From the NCBI GenBank assembly GCA_016648135.1, contig JADDOH010002604.1, positions 1 through 64,000 on the forward strand: a DNA stretch of 64,000 nt, read 5' to 3'. The translations under genes were made by a program, and so were the position numbers. Positions 47,642 through 58,357 of the stretch are shown here, piece by piece. Every line of letters starts with the position of its first letter. Position 1 is the stretch's first letter. This DNA comes from Agrypnia vestita. Taxonomy: Eukaryota; Arthropoda; Insecta; Trichoptera; Phryganeidae. The notes under the pieces were generated by a model. That model was not told the DNA's origin and searched no databases. It saw only the letters and a list, made by a program, of their open reading frames with translations.

Positions 47642-47870
47642 GATTATCATCATCATCATCACTCTTGGCTCTACAACCCCTGGTGGGTCTTGGCCTCCGC
47701 AAGAGTCTTCCTCCACTCAACTCGGTTTTGTGTCAGCTCTATCCAGTTCAGAAGCTCCAAGGCAGATATGTTTTTGAGGACTTTGTCGGTCCATCTTAAT
47801 TTTGGCCTTCCTAAACTCCTTCGCCCTATCGGTCTTGAGTTCAGCAGGGACTTCGGTGCTTGATTTTGAC
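47642..47870 (-). pseudogene. LINE ORF tail (GRPKLRWTDKV type)
   Basis: On the minus strand one frame reads RSLGRPKLRWTDKVLKNISA, LELLNWIELTQNRVEWRKTL, AEAKTHQGL and a stop, the usual end of a family of arthropod non-LTR ORFs (GRP..RW.D.V, NW...AQ.R..WR..V.EAKTH.GL). It is followed by the (ATG)n tail at 47643-47662 (ATC on the + strand). Only the last 60 codons or so remain. Confidence 0.8.
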
Positions 47871-48006
47871 TTTGGTGAAACCTGATTATAGGTTTGTTTT
47901 AATAGACCAAACATTGACGAACATTTTATTAATGATTGACCTATTGGACTCTAATAGGATGAAGCACCAATATTGTTTAAGAATATTGTGCAATTAACTT
48001 ATAGAT

Positions 48007-48267
48007 ACCTAATTAGGTACTGTCATACATGGGATAAAAATTTACATGGGAAAATATGGTGCACATTTGCGCACACATTTTTTCGTGCAAAATTTAATTT
48101 CTAAATAATTTCGAATAAAAAGAATATATTCTAAATATTATAAAAATAATGAATAACAATTTCTTATTTAAAAACTTCCTAATTAGGTACTGTCATTCGT
48201 GGGATAAAAATTTACGAGGGAAAATATGGTGCACATTTGCGCACACATTTTTTTCGTGAAAAATTTA
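48007..48267. repeat. Direct duplication, about 90 bp, period 170 bp
   Basis: CCTAATTAGGTACTGTCATA, GGGATAAAAATTTAC, GGGAAAATATGGTGCACATT, TGCGCACACATTTTTTCG occurs at 48007-48097 and again, with few changes, at 48177-48267. Function unknown. Confidence 0.85.
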
Positions 48268-48984
48268 CTGCTCAGATAAATTAACAGTCCGCACAAATTT
48301 TATAAAAATTAGAGGTAACTTTACTTACGAGTTCATTTACTAAGCCTTTCTAGTTCCTTGAAACTTTCTTAGCTGTAAACAGACTACTAAAGTGAATAAC
48401 ACTAAGACACTTATTATACAGAGAATTATGGTAAAATATAATCGCAATTAAGAAACAAATAAAGCAGACAGAAATATTTCTAAAACTATAAAAATAAGTT
48501 AGTGGTTATGTATATGAGTCAATGAACCCTTCACATCTTATAACATGCTCACAATCCCAAGAATTTAATTTCAAAATCAAATTATTAGGGTTCAAAGCAT
48601 AAATCCTGGTGCATATTATTGACCGACAAAAATTCTATATTTTTGACCGACCATGACAAAAATAGTAAATTAATTTTAAACCGTAAATTTCAAAAGGTAA
48701 ATTTAAACCATTGCTTGTATTTTTAAAATATTATTACTTCCTCAATCCATCTTGGCTCTTGGGACTGTTCGGTGAATCACCCCGCATAACTCATCATCAC
48801 TATAGGGTGACTTTGTTCGTTTCGTGGAATCCAATATTTCTTCAGGCATCTCCCTTCATTTCATATTTTACTTTTGACACTTGTGAGGTTTCGGCATGAA
48901 TAAAAGATAGAAGCGTACTGAGTTTATTTTCCCAACTACCAAAGCACTCTTTCCAACAACTTACAGGCTCATTACATACTGCCT
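48268..48984. other. No recognisable gene
   Basis: AT-rich unassigned DNA. Confidence 0.4.
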
Positions 48985-49730
48985 AATTTACGCAGACTAT
49001 GTAGGTGATCTGCAGTGTATAGCGGCTGGAAGGTCCGACGTATGCATGGAGAGTGAGCTTCCGATGAATGTAGAAAAATCGAAAGTGATGGTGTTCGAGA
49101 GAGGCGAAAGAGACTAAGTGTAATATAACAATAACCAATGAATACTTAGAACAAGCGAACGAGTTCGTGTTTTTGGGAAGTATGTTTAGTAGACACGGCA
49201 AGGCTGCAATTATGGCCAGTAAAACTCTGTCAAAGAAAGCAAGACTAGTAATGCATAAAGAAATTCTGGTGCCAATTACGATGAATGGAAGTGAATGAAG
49301 CCTGGAATAGGAAAAAAAATTAAAGTAGACTGAATGCGGTAGAGGTGCGGTCCCTTAGATGTGCGTATGAAAAATCTTTGTACAATAGAGTAGAGAATGA
49401 AGGAATAAGAAGTGAATGTAATATATGCTACAGAATAAAAGATAGAATAAACAAAGATACGGATGAGTCAGGAAAGGATGGAAAAGAAAATTTATGAGGC
49501 GAATGTTGAAGAAAGCGAAAACAGAGGCAGAGGGTACCCGCGGAAGACATGGCGTGACCAGATAAATCAAATACTGGAGGATGGCTCTGTTAAAAGCTTC
49601 AGTAACCGAAAAGCGTTCCTGAGAAGATGGATGGAAGTGGACGAAGCAATTATAGTCTATGTGTGTATACCAGAAGAGTTTAGCGTTCTATCTTTTCTAT
49701 CTACCCCTCTGGAATGGGCGTGATGTTTAA
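48985..49730 (+). pseudogene. LINE-A ORF, longest tail copy
   Basis: Starts just downstream of the YADD region and contains MNVEKSKVMVFERGE, ANEFVFLGSM-like and TKQ-like pieces with several stops and frameshifts. It ends in an open frame (49463-49723) with RMSQERMEKKIYEANVEESE, RGRGYPRKTWRDQINQILED and the final LSFLSTPLEWA, where GYPRKTWRDQI is the usual GRPR.TW.D.. block. With 17539-18006 it covers most of the LINE-A C-terminal half. 110 bp separate it from the Aven promoter region. Confidence 0.8.
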
Positions 49731-49839
49731 TTAGTTAGTTAGTTCATTCGTAAAAGCATTGTTGCTGAAACCTGAGCAAAAGTCAAATAGATTTTTTAAA
49801 TTTCATGCTCGAGTACTGAATATATATTTTTTAATGACG

Positions 49840-50001
49840 GCAATAATTTTGTAAACCGACGCGATGACAGCTGTCACATCATTTCAAGTTTTAAGGTTAA
49901 ACGTGTTTACGGTTCTATGTTTCGCATTCTTGTCCGTTTTAAATTAAACGTTTCATTTTCTAGTCCAATTTGAATCAACGTTAAATTATAATTTGATAAC
50001 G
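49840..50001 (+). promoter_or_regulatory. Aven promoter / 5'UTR region
   Basis: The stretch between the LINE-A relic and the Aven start codon. It has the palindromic GACAGCTGTCACATC at 49865-49879 and no TATA box, as is usual for housekeeping genes. The transcription start cannot be placed from sequence. Confidence 0.4.
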
Positions 50002-53000
50002 ATGTCTGAAAAAACTAAGAATAAAAAGTAAGGATCTCGTCAGTAAATTTGTTTTGTATTTGCCTTATGTTTTCATTTGTATTATCCCACTTGATAAATT
50101 TCTATTTTTGGGAAATATTTTCGTCGCAGTCTGCTTTTGCCATTGGAATTTATTTAATTGTGTGGGAATGTTTTTTCCAGAGGCCAATCAAAAGTTGATA
50201 AAGCTCATAAGGGTAAAGACCGAAACGCCAGAGGCGATTCGAAAGACCAAAGAAAACCGCCAAGAGATCGGGACACGCGCAATGAAACAAAACAAGACCC
50301 GATACCGGTACAACCGATCCCAGGTGATTTTTTACATTTACAATTTTTTTATTTATTTATTTTTTTGTTTGTTATATATTTGAGGGGCCACACCACCTTG
50401 AGGCATGAAAAAATACATTCAAATTTTTTTACGTAACTTTTGCACATACGAAATCCGTTGTATAATCATTGTTTACGGCGTACATTGGTTAATATATATT
50501 TTTAACAAATTATTTTTAAAATTTCAAAGTGGTGGAGTTATGCGCAAAGGTCCTTCTCCGTGACGCATGCAGCTAGTGGAGATATTCATGTCGACTTTGA
50601 GTGAAATGAAAAAGTTAATTATTTTTCAGCTGGGATCAAAGTAGAAGACTCTGAAATTGACACTGTGGCTCTCTTTGCAAATTTGAAACGTGAAACTGAT
50701 GAAATCCTAAAAATTACCGAGGGTGCTAAGAAATATGCCAAAAGAGAAATAAGAAGTAACTGGACCAAGTATGAATTACCGACTGATAATTATGAAATTG
50801 TGGAAGAGAATTCCCACGGAGCAGATTTTGAAGTAATTTTACATTTTATGAAATTGTTGAGGAATAAGTATGAATTTGTGCATGTTCCACTTTTGATAAA
50901 GATTTCTAATATAGGGCCGATTGTTTGGTCAGAATGTCAGTGGTAATGGTAATAGTTAAACAAAAAGCATAGATTTTTACGTAAATGGGTTGTTCGATCA
51001 GTGAAAAGCGCAAAAATCTGACTATTAACATTACCACAGATCAAACAATCAACCTGAAAAAATTAATTATGCATACATCAGTCTAAATATGTACTAACTA
51101 ACTTATTTTAATGCCGTTTTCTTATAGGCTTAGGCATAGAAAATGGAGTGCCACAATCTCATATCATTTTATTTTTTATTTTTAACAAACAGACTGTCAA
51201 CAGATCATTATTGACCCTAGTAGATGGTCCTCGAGTGATTAAAAAATATATATATTTTATGAGCATGTTGAATATGACATAATTAATAATAAATAATTAT
51301 GTCTTAATGATCAAATAAATTGAAAATAATAGTCAGAACAAAGAAAGACTGTCGCAAATCAATAAATGCAATTTAGGAATGAGTTTTATTTAATTAAATA
51401 GGAACAAGTTTTATGACGGGTGTGCGGGTTCTAAGGTCAACAACGTGTGTCTATGACGAATATATATTACACACGAGAAGATAATAATTATCTTATTATC
51501 TTCTCACCTCATCCACATTCATGCATATTCTTGTATAAGCTTGAAGCTCAACAATGTTGAGGCTTCTAACAAGACAATCTTCGAGTATCTGGTTTGACTG
51601 GTCAAGCCACGTCTTCCGTTACCATCATCTATTTATGGTGCCATCTACACTGGCGTCATATACGAGTATCTATCTTACGATTATCTCGTCATTCATTGAT
51701 TCAATAAGACCAAGCTCCCCAGCAACCTTTTTCTTTTTATTCTTCCCCTATTTGTTCATTCTTTATGTAAGCATTTTAATTGTTTATTCATTTATTTGTA
51801 AATTGTTTAACACTAAATTGAAATGCATCATAATGTGGTTAATAGTTCCAGTAAATACTGTTCACTCAGATTGAGATTTTTTTTTATTTTATTTCATCAT
51901 CTTTCATGTTATTATGTCAAATTGATGTATTCCTCTCTGACGATGCGCTATGAAATTAGAACTCATTCAACAACACCGGAGTAACAAAATCACCACGGCT
52001 TTCCTGGTTGGTTTGCCTGGTTTTGAAAATTACCATTGAAAAACCTATTCTTTCCGTGTCATATTTCACCAATTTACACGCAAATATCATGAACTCCCTC
52101 ACTAATTTACTTGCAAATACCAAAAACTCAAGAGCATGTAAATTTGAATTGATCGAGATTTCTGGATCGTAAATATGTTTTAACCTTTGATATGCCGGAA
52201 CGTGAATCCGCGCGACCTCCTTAAACTGCCGCAGCACGGATCCACGCTCTTATGCCCACATGCGTTTTTTCCGTTTATATATTATAAAATTATGGAATAA
52301 AGTTCAAAATCCCTTCCCGTGTATTCTTACTGAACAAATTAAGGTTCTCAAACAATCAAAACAGTGTAAAAAAGTTTAAAAAAATCATTCTTAGAGTGAA
52401 CTAAAAGTAAGCCGTTTTTTCTATGATCGGTGTGAAAGATGTGCGACGGTTTTTTATTGTTTATTGAAGTAATTTCTGATAAAGGTGAATAAGTTGTTGT
52501 TTATTTTGCAATAGTTTGAGGTTAATAATTTTTCAAAAATCTAAGTAAATCTTTAAATAAATTCACATAAAAGTTATCTGTGTCAGTTGGTAATGCGCGA
52601 GTCTTGTTTTCGGTCATTCATATCTTTTATAATTTTTTTGATAATTTTATTTCACATTTATTGCGTATCATATATCGTATGAAAGACTTTGTTTCATAGA
52701 CTATGATTTTGGAAAGTTATCTCTTCAATAAATCTTGGTTCACTGTAAATTTATGTTCAAATCACCTCGCCTCCTAATTGAACGGATCCGCGCTCGCAAT
52801 GATGCTCATTTTCAAAAATGTTTTTTATTCAGTTTATCGACATTATATTTTATTGTTTTTGTACCTCCGGCTGTAAAATCTATCGAAATATGAAGTAAAA
52901 CAAACAAAATCCCAATGTAAGTTCAGTATCTTATTTTCGTCGAATGAAATTGTTATGGTATAAAAAATTACAGGGATAATGTGATAAAACAAGTACTTAT

Positions 53001-54732
53001 AAAAGGCTTAGTTACGTATCTTTAAGAAATTTTTTTTTTATAAATTAGTGACGTTTAATCACGAATTTTAATAAAAAACAATCAAGTAAATGTAGCACTT
53101 TCGTGTTTTACTTAGTGCAGCACACAGCATAATCAGCATCACAGCACATCAAAGGTTAAAAGTATTTTTTAATTACCACATCGAATGGCCTCTAAAGCAG
53201 GGTTCGTAAAAATCCGATTTTTATATTAAAAATCAAAAAATCGGATTTTTTGATATATATCTGATATATTTCAAAAATTGGATATATATCCAAACTTTTT
53301 TTTCTCCTTTTTTGCACACGTCGATTGATACAAACTTGATATAATTAGAAATTTATTTTTTTATTTTATACATGATATAAATTGATGATTAACATGAAAT
53401 AACAGATATAAATTGAACTATTACAGCTGACCACAATGTATGTAATATATATGTAATACTCCAGAATTATATATATGGATTTTACCCAATAGGTACTGAT
53501 TTATTGATAAAATAATACCCCGAAAGGTCAACAGATGGTAGCGCCATCTAGTAACGACCGCAGATATTTAAAAAAAAACAACCTGTAGCATTTTTAAAAA
53601 TACAACTAGCGCCATCTATTAACGACCGCAGAAAGTTTTTTTGGATATATATCAAGAATAAAAATCAAGCCATAAATATCATCGTATATATCCTCGAACC
53701 CTGCTCTAAAGTAACCTCTATTGAACTTTTTTGTGGCTTTTTGATAGAGAGGGTCTATACCAACAAACCACGAGTCAAATCCAATTTTCGAGAAGATATT
53801 GCCACTATACAAATTAAAATATGAAGAAATGTCCTGGAAAAAGTGGTCAGTGGTCTTTCTCCAAACACTGCAACTAAATTCATTGCTATTATATCTAATA
53901 TATTTAAATCTCCAGGAACTTCTTCAAATGCCAATGTCTAGAGGAGGACATTTTCAATTCAAACATGAAAAAACATGGGGCAGTAGTAAAAGAACTTCGC
54001 AATACAGTGATTTATTCACATTAGATTTGAAATACATTTCTTCAGCACTTATGTGTGTACCATTTTATGAAAGAAACAGACTGGATCCGTCTCTCTTTTC
54101 CGCTGACCAAGTATCACGAATGACAAACAGTGCTAGTAAAAATATGTCAAAGTTTAAAAAAAATTTGCCAATTGAGAAAGAAGAAAAAGAACTGTCTATA
54201 AACATTTTGAAAAAATTTGCGGGCAATGATACAGAGAGTAACACAATGCCAAAAACAGTATGTGAGATTGTAACAAAAGAAGACAATGTTATTAATGAAG
54301 TTTCTGATGATGAAGTAGTAGAGGAGGATTCTGATGAAGAGAAAATTTTAAACCATCCAATAGAATGTGTTACAAAACCCTCTGAAGAACAATCAGAAGA
54401 TAATAGAAGTAAACCGACTGATGTCGTCAGTTTAGATAAAATTGCAGACATTACAATACTCGATGAAGACGATGAATTGGATGCAATTTTAGAAATGACC
54501 GACACCAAAATGGACCGGATGCAAGGTTTGCATTTAGTCAATTAAAAATTCTATTTTTTTTTTAATATTTCATCTGTACATTTATGGCATTGAATTGTTT
54601 CTTTCAGGAACTGCCGCCGTTATAATATCTCCCGAAATGATCACGATTCCAGCAAAGTCTTCGAATCCTATTGCGTCGAATGCGGTGGATCTGGATAAAT
54701 GGCTCGATGAGTATTTAGATTCAGATATGTAA
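50002..54732 (+). CDS. Aven: Cell death regulator Aven homologue (5 exons)
   Basis: In vertebrates Aven binds Bcl-xL and Apaf-1, restrains caspase activation and activates ATM/ATR checkpoint signalling; the insect role is inferred. Exons: 50002-50027, 50181-50323, 50630-50832, 53916-54525, 54608-54732, all with GT/AG borders and compatible phases, giving 368 residues (human Aven has 362). Residues 1-56 are basic and Arg/Lys-rich, like the RGG-type N-terminus of Aven. The conserved core is NWTKYELP (100-107), HGADFEELL (119-127), FQFKHEKTW (137-145) and the LDLKYISSALMCVPFYERNRL stretch near 160-180. An acidic tract at 254-266 precedes the C-terminal motif DLDKWLDEYLDSDM (355-368), which matches the WLD-containing end of vertebrate Aven. 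Intron 3 is 3.1 kb and holds three transposon relics. The next gene converges on it from the right. Confidence 0.92.
50913..51056. mobile_element. Short MITE (GGGCCGATTG), in Aven intron 3
   Basis: GGGCCGATTGTTTGGTCAGA on the left is mirrored by TCAAACAATCAACCT on the right, with GTGGTAATGGTAATAGTTAA / GACTATTAACATTACCAC further in. Same family as 41250-41386. Confidence 0.7.
51490..51625 (-). repeat. LINE-A tail fragment, in Aven intron 3
   Basis: The minus strand matches the TWLDQSNQILEDCLVRSLN-like tail of LINE-A, antisense to Aven. Short and degraded. Confidence 0.6.
51626..53189. other. Aven intron 3, unassigned part
   Basis: AT-rich intron sequence. I see no additional exon: no frame here continues the Aven protein, and the flanking exons join in phase without it. 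Confidence 0.6.
53198..53703. mobile_element. hAT-type MITE with perfect 8-bp target duplication
   Basis: 506 bp with terminal CAGGGTTCG and CGAACCCTG, flanked on both sides by CTCTAAAG (53190-53197 and 53704-53711). An 8-bp duplication and CAGGG ends define the hAT superfamily. The interior has ATATATC-rich DNA and a direct repeat of TAGCGCCATCTA(G/T)TAACGACC (about 53531 and 53608). It is non-coding and lies 212 bp upstream of Aven exon 4. Confidence 0.9.
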
Positions 54733-55432
54733 ATTTAAAATCAATATTATTATGTTTGATAAATACTCGGTAAATATTTTGAAATGTTGAAAATTATTTA
54801 AGCCATACACAGTGGGTTCAGAATTTAGAAGAATATACTTTTTCTATCTATTACATTTAATTTTTGTATCTATTACATTTAATTTTTTTTAATTTTTCAG
54901 TGGTTTACTTTAGTGTTATGTAAAAGATAATCACTTTCTCCTCAACTAGACGCGTTATGTGGTAAAGGAATCAGATTCATCTGGTGTATCCAACAATGGA
55001 ATCTAAACAATAATGATACTCTGTAAATTTATAAAATTTACAAAATTAAAAATATAATAACATAATTTATAAAAACAAAATAACTTTTAGAACTAAATGT
55101 ATTTTCTTACCAATGAATACAAAATGAATCTGAAATAAAAGTATAAATAATGACTACATACCTACTATGATGAAGTTATGGTGAAAAGTTGAATGTATTT
55201 CAAGTTGAATATTAAGTTTATTGTGATATTATTATAGCGTATTGTAATATTATAATATAATATATAATAAACCAGCTTAAATTTTTTGCCCATGATTTCT
55301 TATTCTTCATGTTCATATTCTACAGTCCCAAAAAATCCTCTAATTTTTCCCCATTTAATATGCTTTCCCGCAAGATAAATTTTGAAATATACTCCCCAAT
55401 TTAATTTACCCATGCTAATACACCCTTTTACA
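54733..55432 (+). other. Aven 3'UTR and polyadenylation region
   Basis: AT-rich sequence after the Aven stop. The AATAAA signals at 55134-55139 (in CTGAAATAAAAG) and 55266-55271 are candidate poly(A) signals, which would give a 3'UTR of about 0.4-0.55 kb. No ORF of interest. Confidence 0.5.
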
Positions 55433-55600
55433 GTTGAACCTCGTTTATTCGAAATTCAAGGGACTTAAAAAATATTTCAAATTATGCAGAACCCCGTTAA
55501 TTCCAAAATCAAGGTACAAAACAAAACGCAATGAGCTTGCGAAATTCGCCAAAAATATTGACATATTTGTTGTCATTGTCACATGCAAAAAATCATATTT
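55433..55600 (+). mobile_element. pogo-type MITE, left-end fragment
   Basis: CAGTTGAACCTCGTTTATTC, GAAATTCAAGGGACTTAAAA, TTATGCAGAACCCCGTTAAT resemble the left end of the 57768 element. Preceded by TA (part of TTTTA). The right end is missing, replaced by the TTCTGGGATATT element. Confidence 0.6.
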
Positions 55601-55604
55601 TTTT

Positions 55605-55870
55605 CAAAAATGTTCTTAGGTTTTCACGGCCTTCTAGAATCTTTCGTGTGCAGTTTTCTGGGATATTCTGCCATGTATATCTGACCTCTCTGGCCAATGT
55701 TTCGGATCCCATTGCAGGGTCCATCATCAGGGCTGATGCGACGAGTATGTGTTGACGTTAAGGTTAATTGACTTGCGATACCATGCCGAAAGCAGGGTGT
55801 GCCCAGTTTGTGTTAGATTAAGTACTGGCTTGCAATACTGTGCCGAAAGCAATGTGCGTATTAACTAGTG
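55605..55870. mobile_element. TIR element (TTCTGGGATATTCTGCC), copy 2 (partial)
   Basis: Matches 37235-37480: GTTTTCTGGGATATTCTGCC, CAATGTTTCGGATCC, CATCATCAGGGCTGATG, GCCGAAAGCAGGGTGTG. The right TIR is absent. Confidence 0.7.
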
Positions 55871-57767
55871 CTGAAAGATTGTTTGAAAATAATGAATTTT
55901 TTTTCCTTAATAAAACCAAAGTTCAAATAATTAGGTATCGCCTAATCCATAAAATGAATGAAGTCAGTCAACACAGTTCTAAAAAATAACTATGGACGTT
56001 TGTCCCAGGAATGTGATGCGTATTAAATAAAAATATTTATTGTACTTTTGTTTTTATTTTTCCATACAGTAACAGTACATTATAGGAATGTTAAAAAGGA
56101 CAATATAATAATATACCCATATAATATTTTTACATGTAAGACAATCATTTTTTGGACAATATCTATGACACCATTTATGAATACAATAATTCACTATGAA
56201 TTAATTAGTTAATACTCCTAAAAAGGACACTCATTCACGAGGATCCCGGTTGGTACTATTTTTTAATATTTGTTGTAATCCTTAAATATAATAATCGTGC
56301 ACACTACTGGGCATGCAATGTTTACTCCCTACTAAATGTATGCATGTTTTTTTGCATTTAACAAATACATATGGTTTACTCAAAAATGACAATTTTTATA
56401 AAATAATTACATTTTATTTCTGCTGTATTATCCTCTAATACAATTATTAAGAAGGGAATTACATATATATACATATAAATTTGCATAATTAAAAACAGAC
56501 TAAATCATATTATTTGTAAAAGTTAATTAGAATTATTTTGGAACTAAATTACTATATGTAAAACATGAGTTATCTTGAATCTCCGTATACTCTGTTATCT
56601 TTACATAAAACCAGTTTCATACATTACATTTTTAGTGCACTAGTTGTGGTATTAAAAATTACAGTAAAACGTGACATGCGTCACATTTTGTGACTTGACT
56701 TCCCACAAGTCAAAGTTAATATGTATTTACTGTTTCGAAATGGCAACAAATATTTGACTTACTTGAGTATTGAGTATATTATAGGAAGTATCTTCATAAA
56801 ATAATGCAAAATGGACATTATTTGCTTAATACGTAATAAGTTAACGCACAGCAAGATTTGCCTGTATTGTGTGTTATATTTGTCCTATTGGTGCTATGAT
56901 ATAAAACTAAATAAAGATAAAAATATTAATAAAATGCACCTAATCAATTAGGTGACCAATTCAGGTGTAGTCATATAATAAACCGTAAAGATAGGGATAA
57001 AATAGAATATGCAATGTAAATTTTAATTTAATCTTCTAAGGTCCTACAAGTAAATTAATAACAAATTTTTAAGTAATTAAAACTCATCTACTTATTCTCC
57101 AAATAATCTATTCAATCAATAACATAAAAATCTTTAAAATATGATGATAATAACAAACATTTGGCAAAAAAGGTGGGCCGGTTCAGAGGCATCTGTATTA
57201 CTAAGTTGTGTCCGTAGAAACACTGAGGATTATTCAACTGTATATCTATAAACTCGCTATTAAGAGAGCTACGTGCCACTTGTCTCCACACTATTCTTGC
57301 AATTAGAACTATGTAAAAATTAATTTGTCATAATTCTATCAATCTACACATCTATTTATGTTATAAGACCGCGTACACAGAGTGCCGGATCGTTTTTCTT
57401 ATCTAGATCACATTATTACTTTTGTTTGAGCCTTTAAGTGAAAATAAAAAGCCATTTATGGCACACAATAAAAAGGAAAGCGGTGCAATGATGAACGATG
57501 AGGATCGTTTACACAAGACATTCATGGACGTCACAAAACTTCTACAAAGAAATGCTTAATTTGTCTAACCATGAAAAATTACTCTGCAGATTTCATCTTT
57601 CTCGAAAAATTGATTTTATGTCAATAATAAAAAATTATTTGAATTGTGCATTATTAGATTCAACATTAGGGAATCCTGTAACAATGATAATGAGAAATAA
57701 TTGAATAGCATTAGTTATTCTAATTTTTTAAATAAATCAAACTTCCAACTGCACGCATAACTAAATA
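55871..57767. other. Unassigned intergenic DNA, possibly phosphatase 3'UTR
   Basis: AT-rich with no repeat family I recognise. On the minus strand AATAAA at about 56037-56042 could serve a long phosphatase transcript; nothing else supports this. Confidence 0.3.
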
Positions 57768-58355
57768 CAATAAAACCTTGATAATTCGAAATTCAAGGGA
57801 CCCAAAAAACCATTTTGAATTACGCGGAATCCCGTTAATTCGAAATTCAAAGTTCAAAAATTGTGATTCAAAAATTGTGATTCAAGATTGTGAAATTCAC
57901 CAGAAATTGTTAAAAATCATGAAAAAAGCTCTTAATTTCGTGAAAAACATCTGTATTTTCGCACATTTCAAAAAATCATTTTAAAATCAATTCAATCAAA
58001 GCCCCGTTAATTCGAAATTCGGCATAATTCTAAATTTTTAAAAACCCACAAATCTCAAAATGTTAATTTCATAATAGATTAACCCCCGATAATTTGAAAA
58101 CTGTAATTCATAATAATTTTTAGCCACTTGTGTTGTAAATCAATACATTTTATTTCACATTTTGTCAAATTCAAATGAACTAAAATGTATTGATTTATGA
58201 CACAAGGGGCTATAAATATTCCGAATTACGTGTGGTTTAGAATTATCGGGATTAATCTACTATGAAATTAACATTTTGGGACTTGTGGAATTTCAAAATT
58301 TTGAATTATGGCGAATTTCGAATTAATCGGGGTTCGAATAAACAGGGTTTTACTG
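57768..58355. mobile_element. pogo/Tigger-type MITE with TA duplication
   Basis: 588 bp flanked by TA (57766-57767 and 58356-58357). The ends CAATAAAACCTTGATAATTC and GAATAAACAGGGTTTTACTG are the CAGTAAAACC-type termini of pogo-like Tc1/mariner elements. From about 57990 to the right end the sequence folds on itself: CAAAATGTTAATTTCATAAT, AGATTAA, AATCAATACATTTTA on the left are mirrored by TAAAATGTATTGATTTATGA and CTATGAAATTAACATTTTGG. Non-coding. Confidence 0.8.
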
Positions 58356-58357
58356 TA

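Noticed and set aside
54065..54541. 158-codon open frame on the minus strand
   Set aside because: It is the antisense shadow of Aven exon 4; the serine-rich translation is what Asp/Glu-rich codons give on the other strand.
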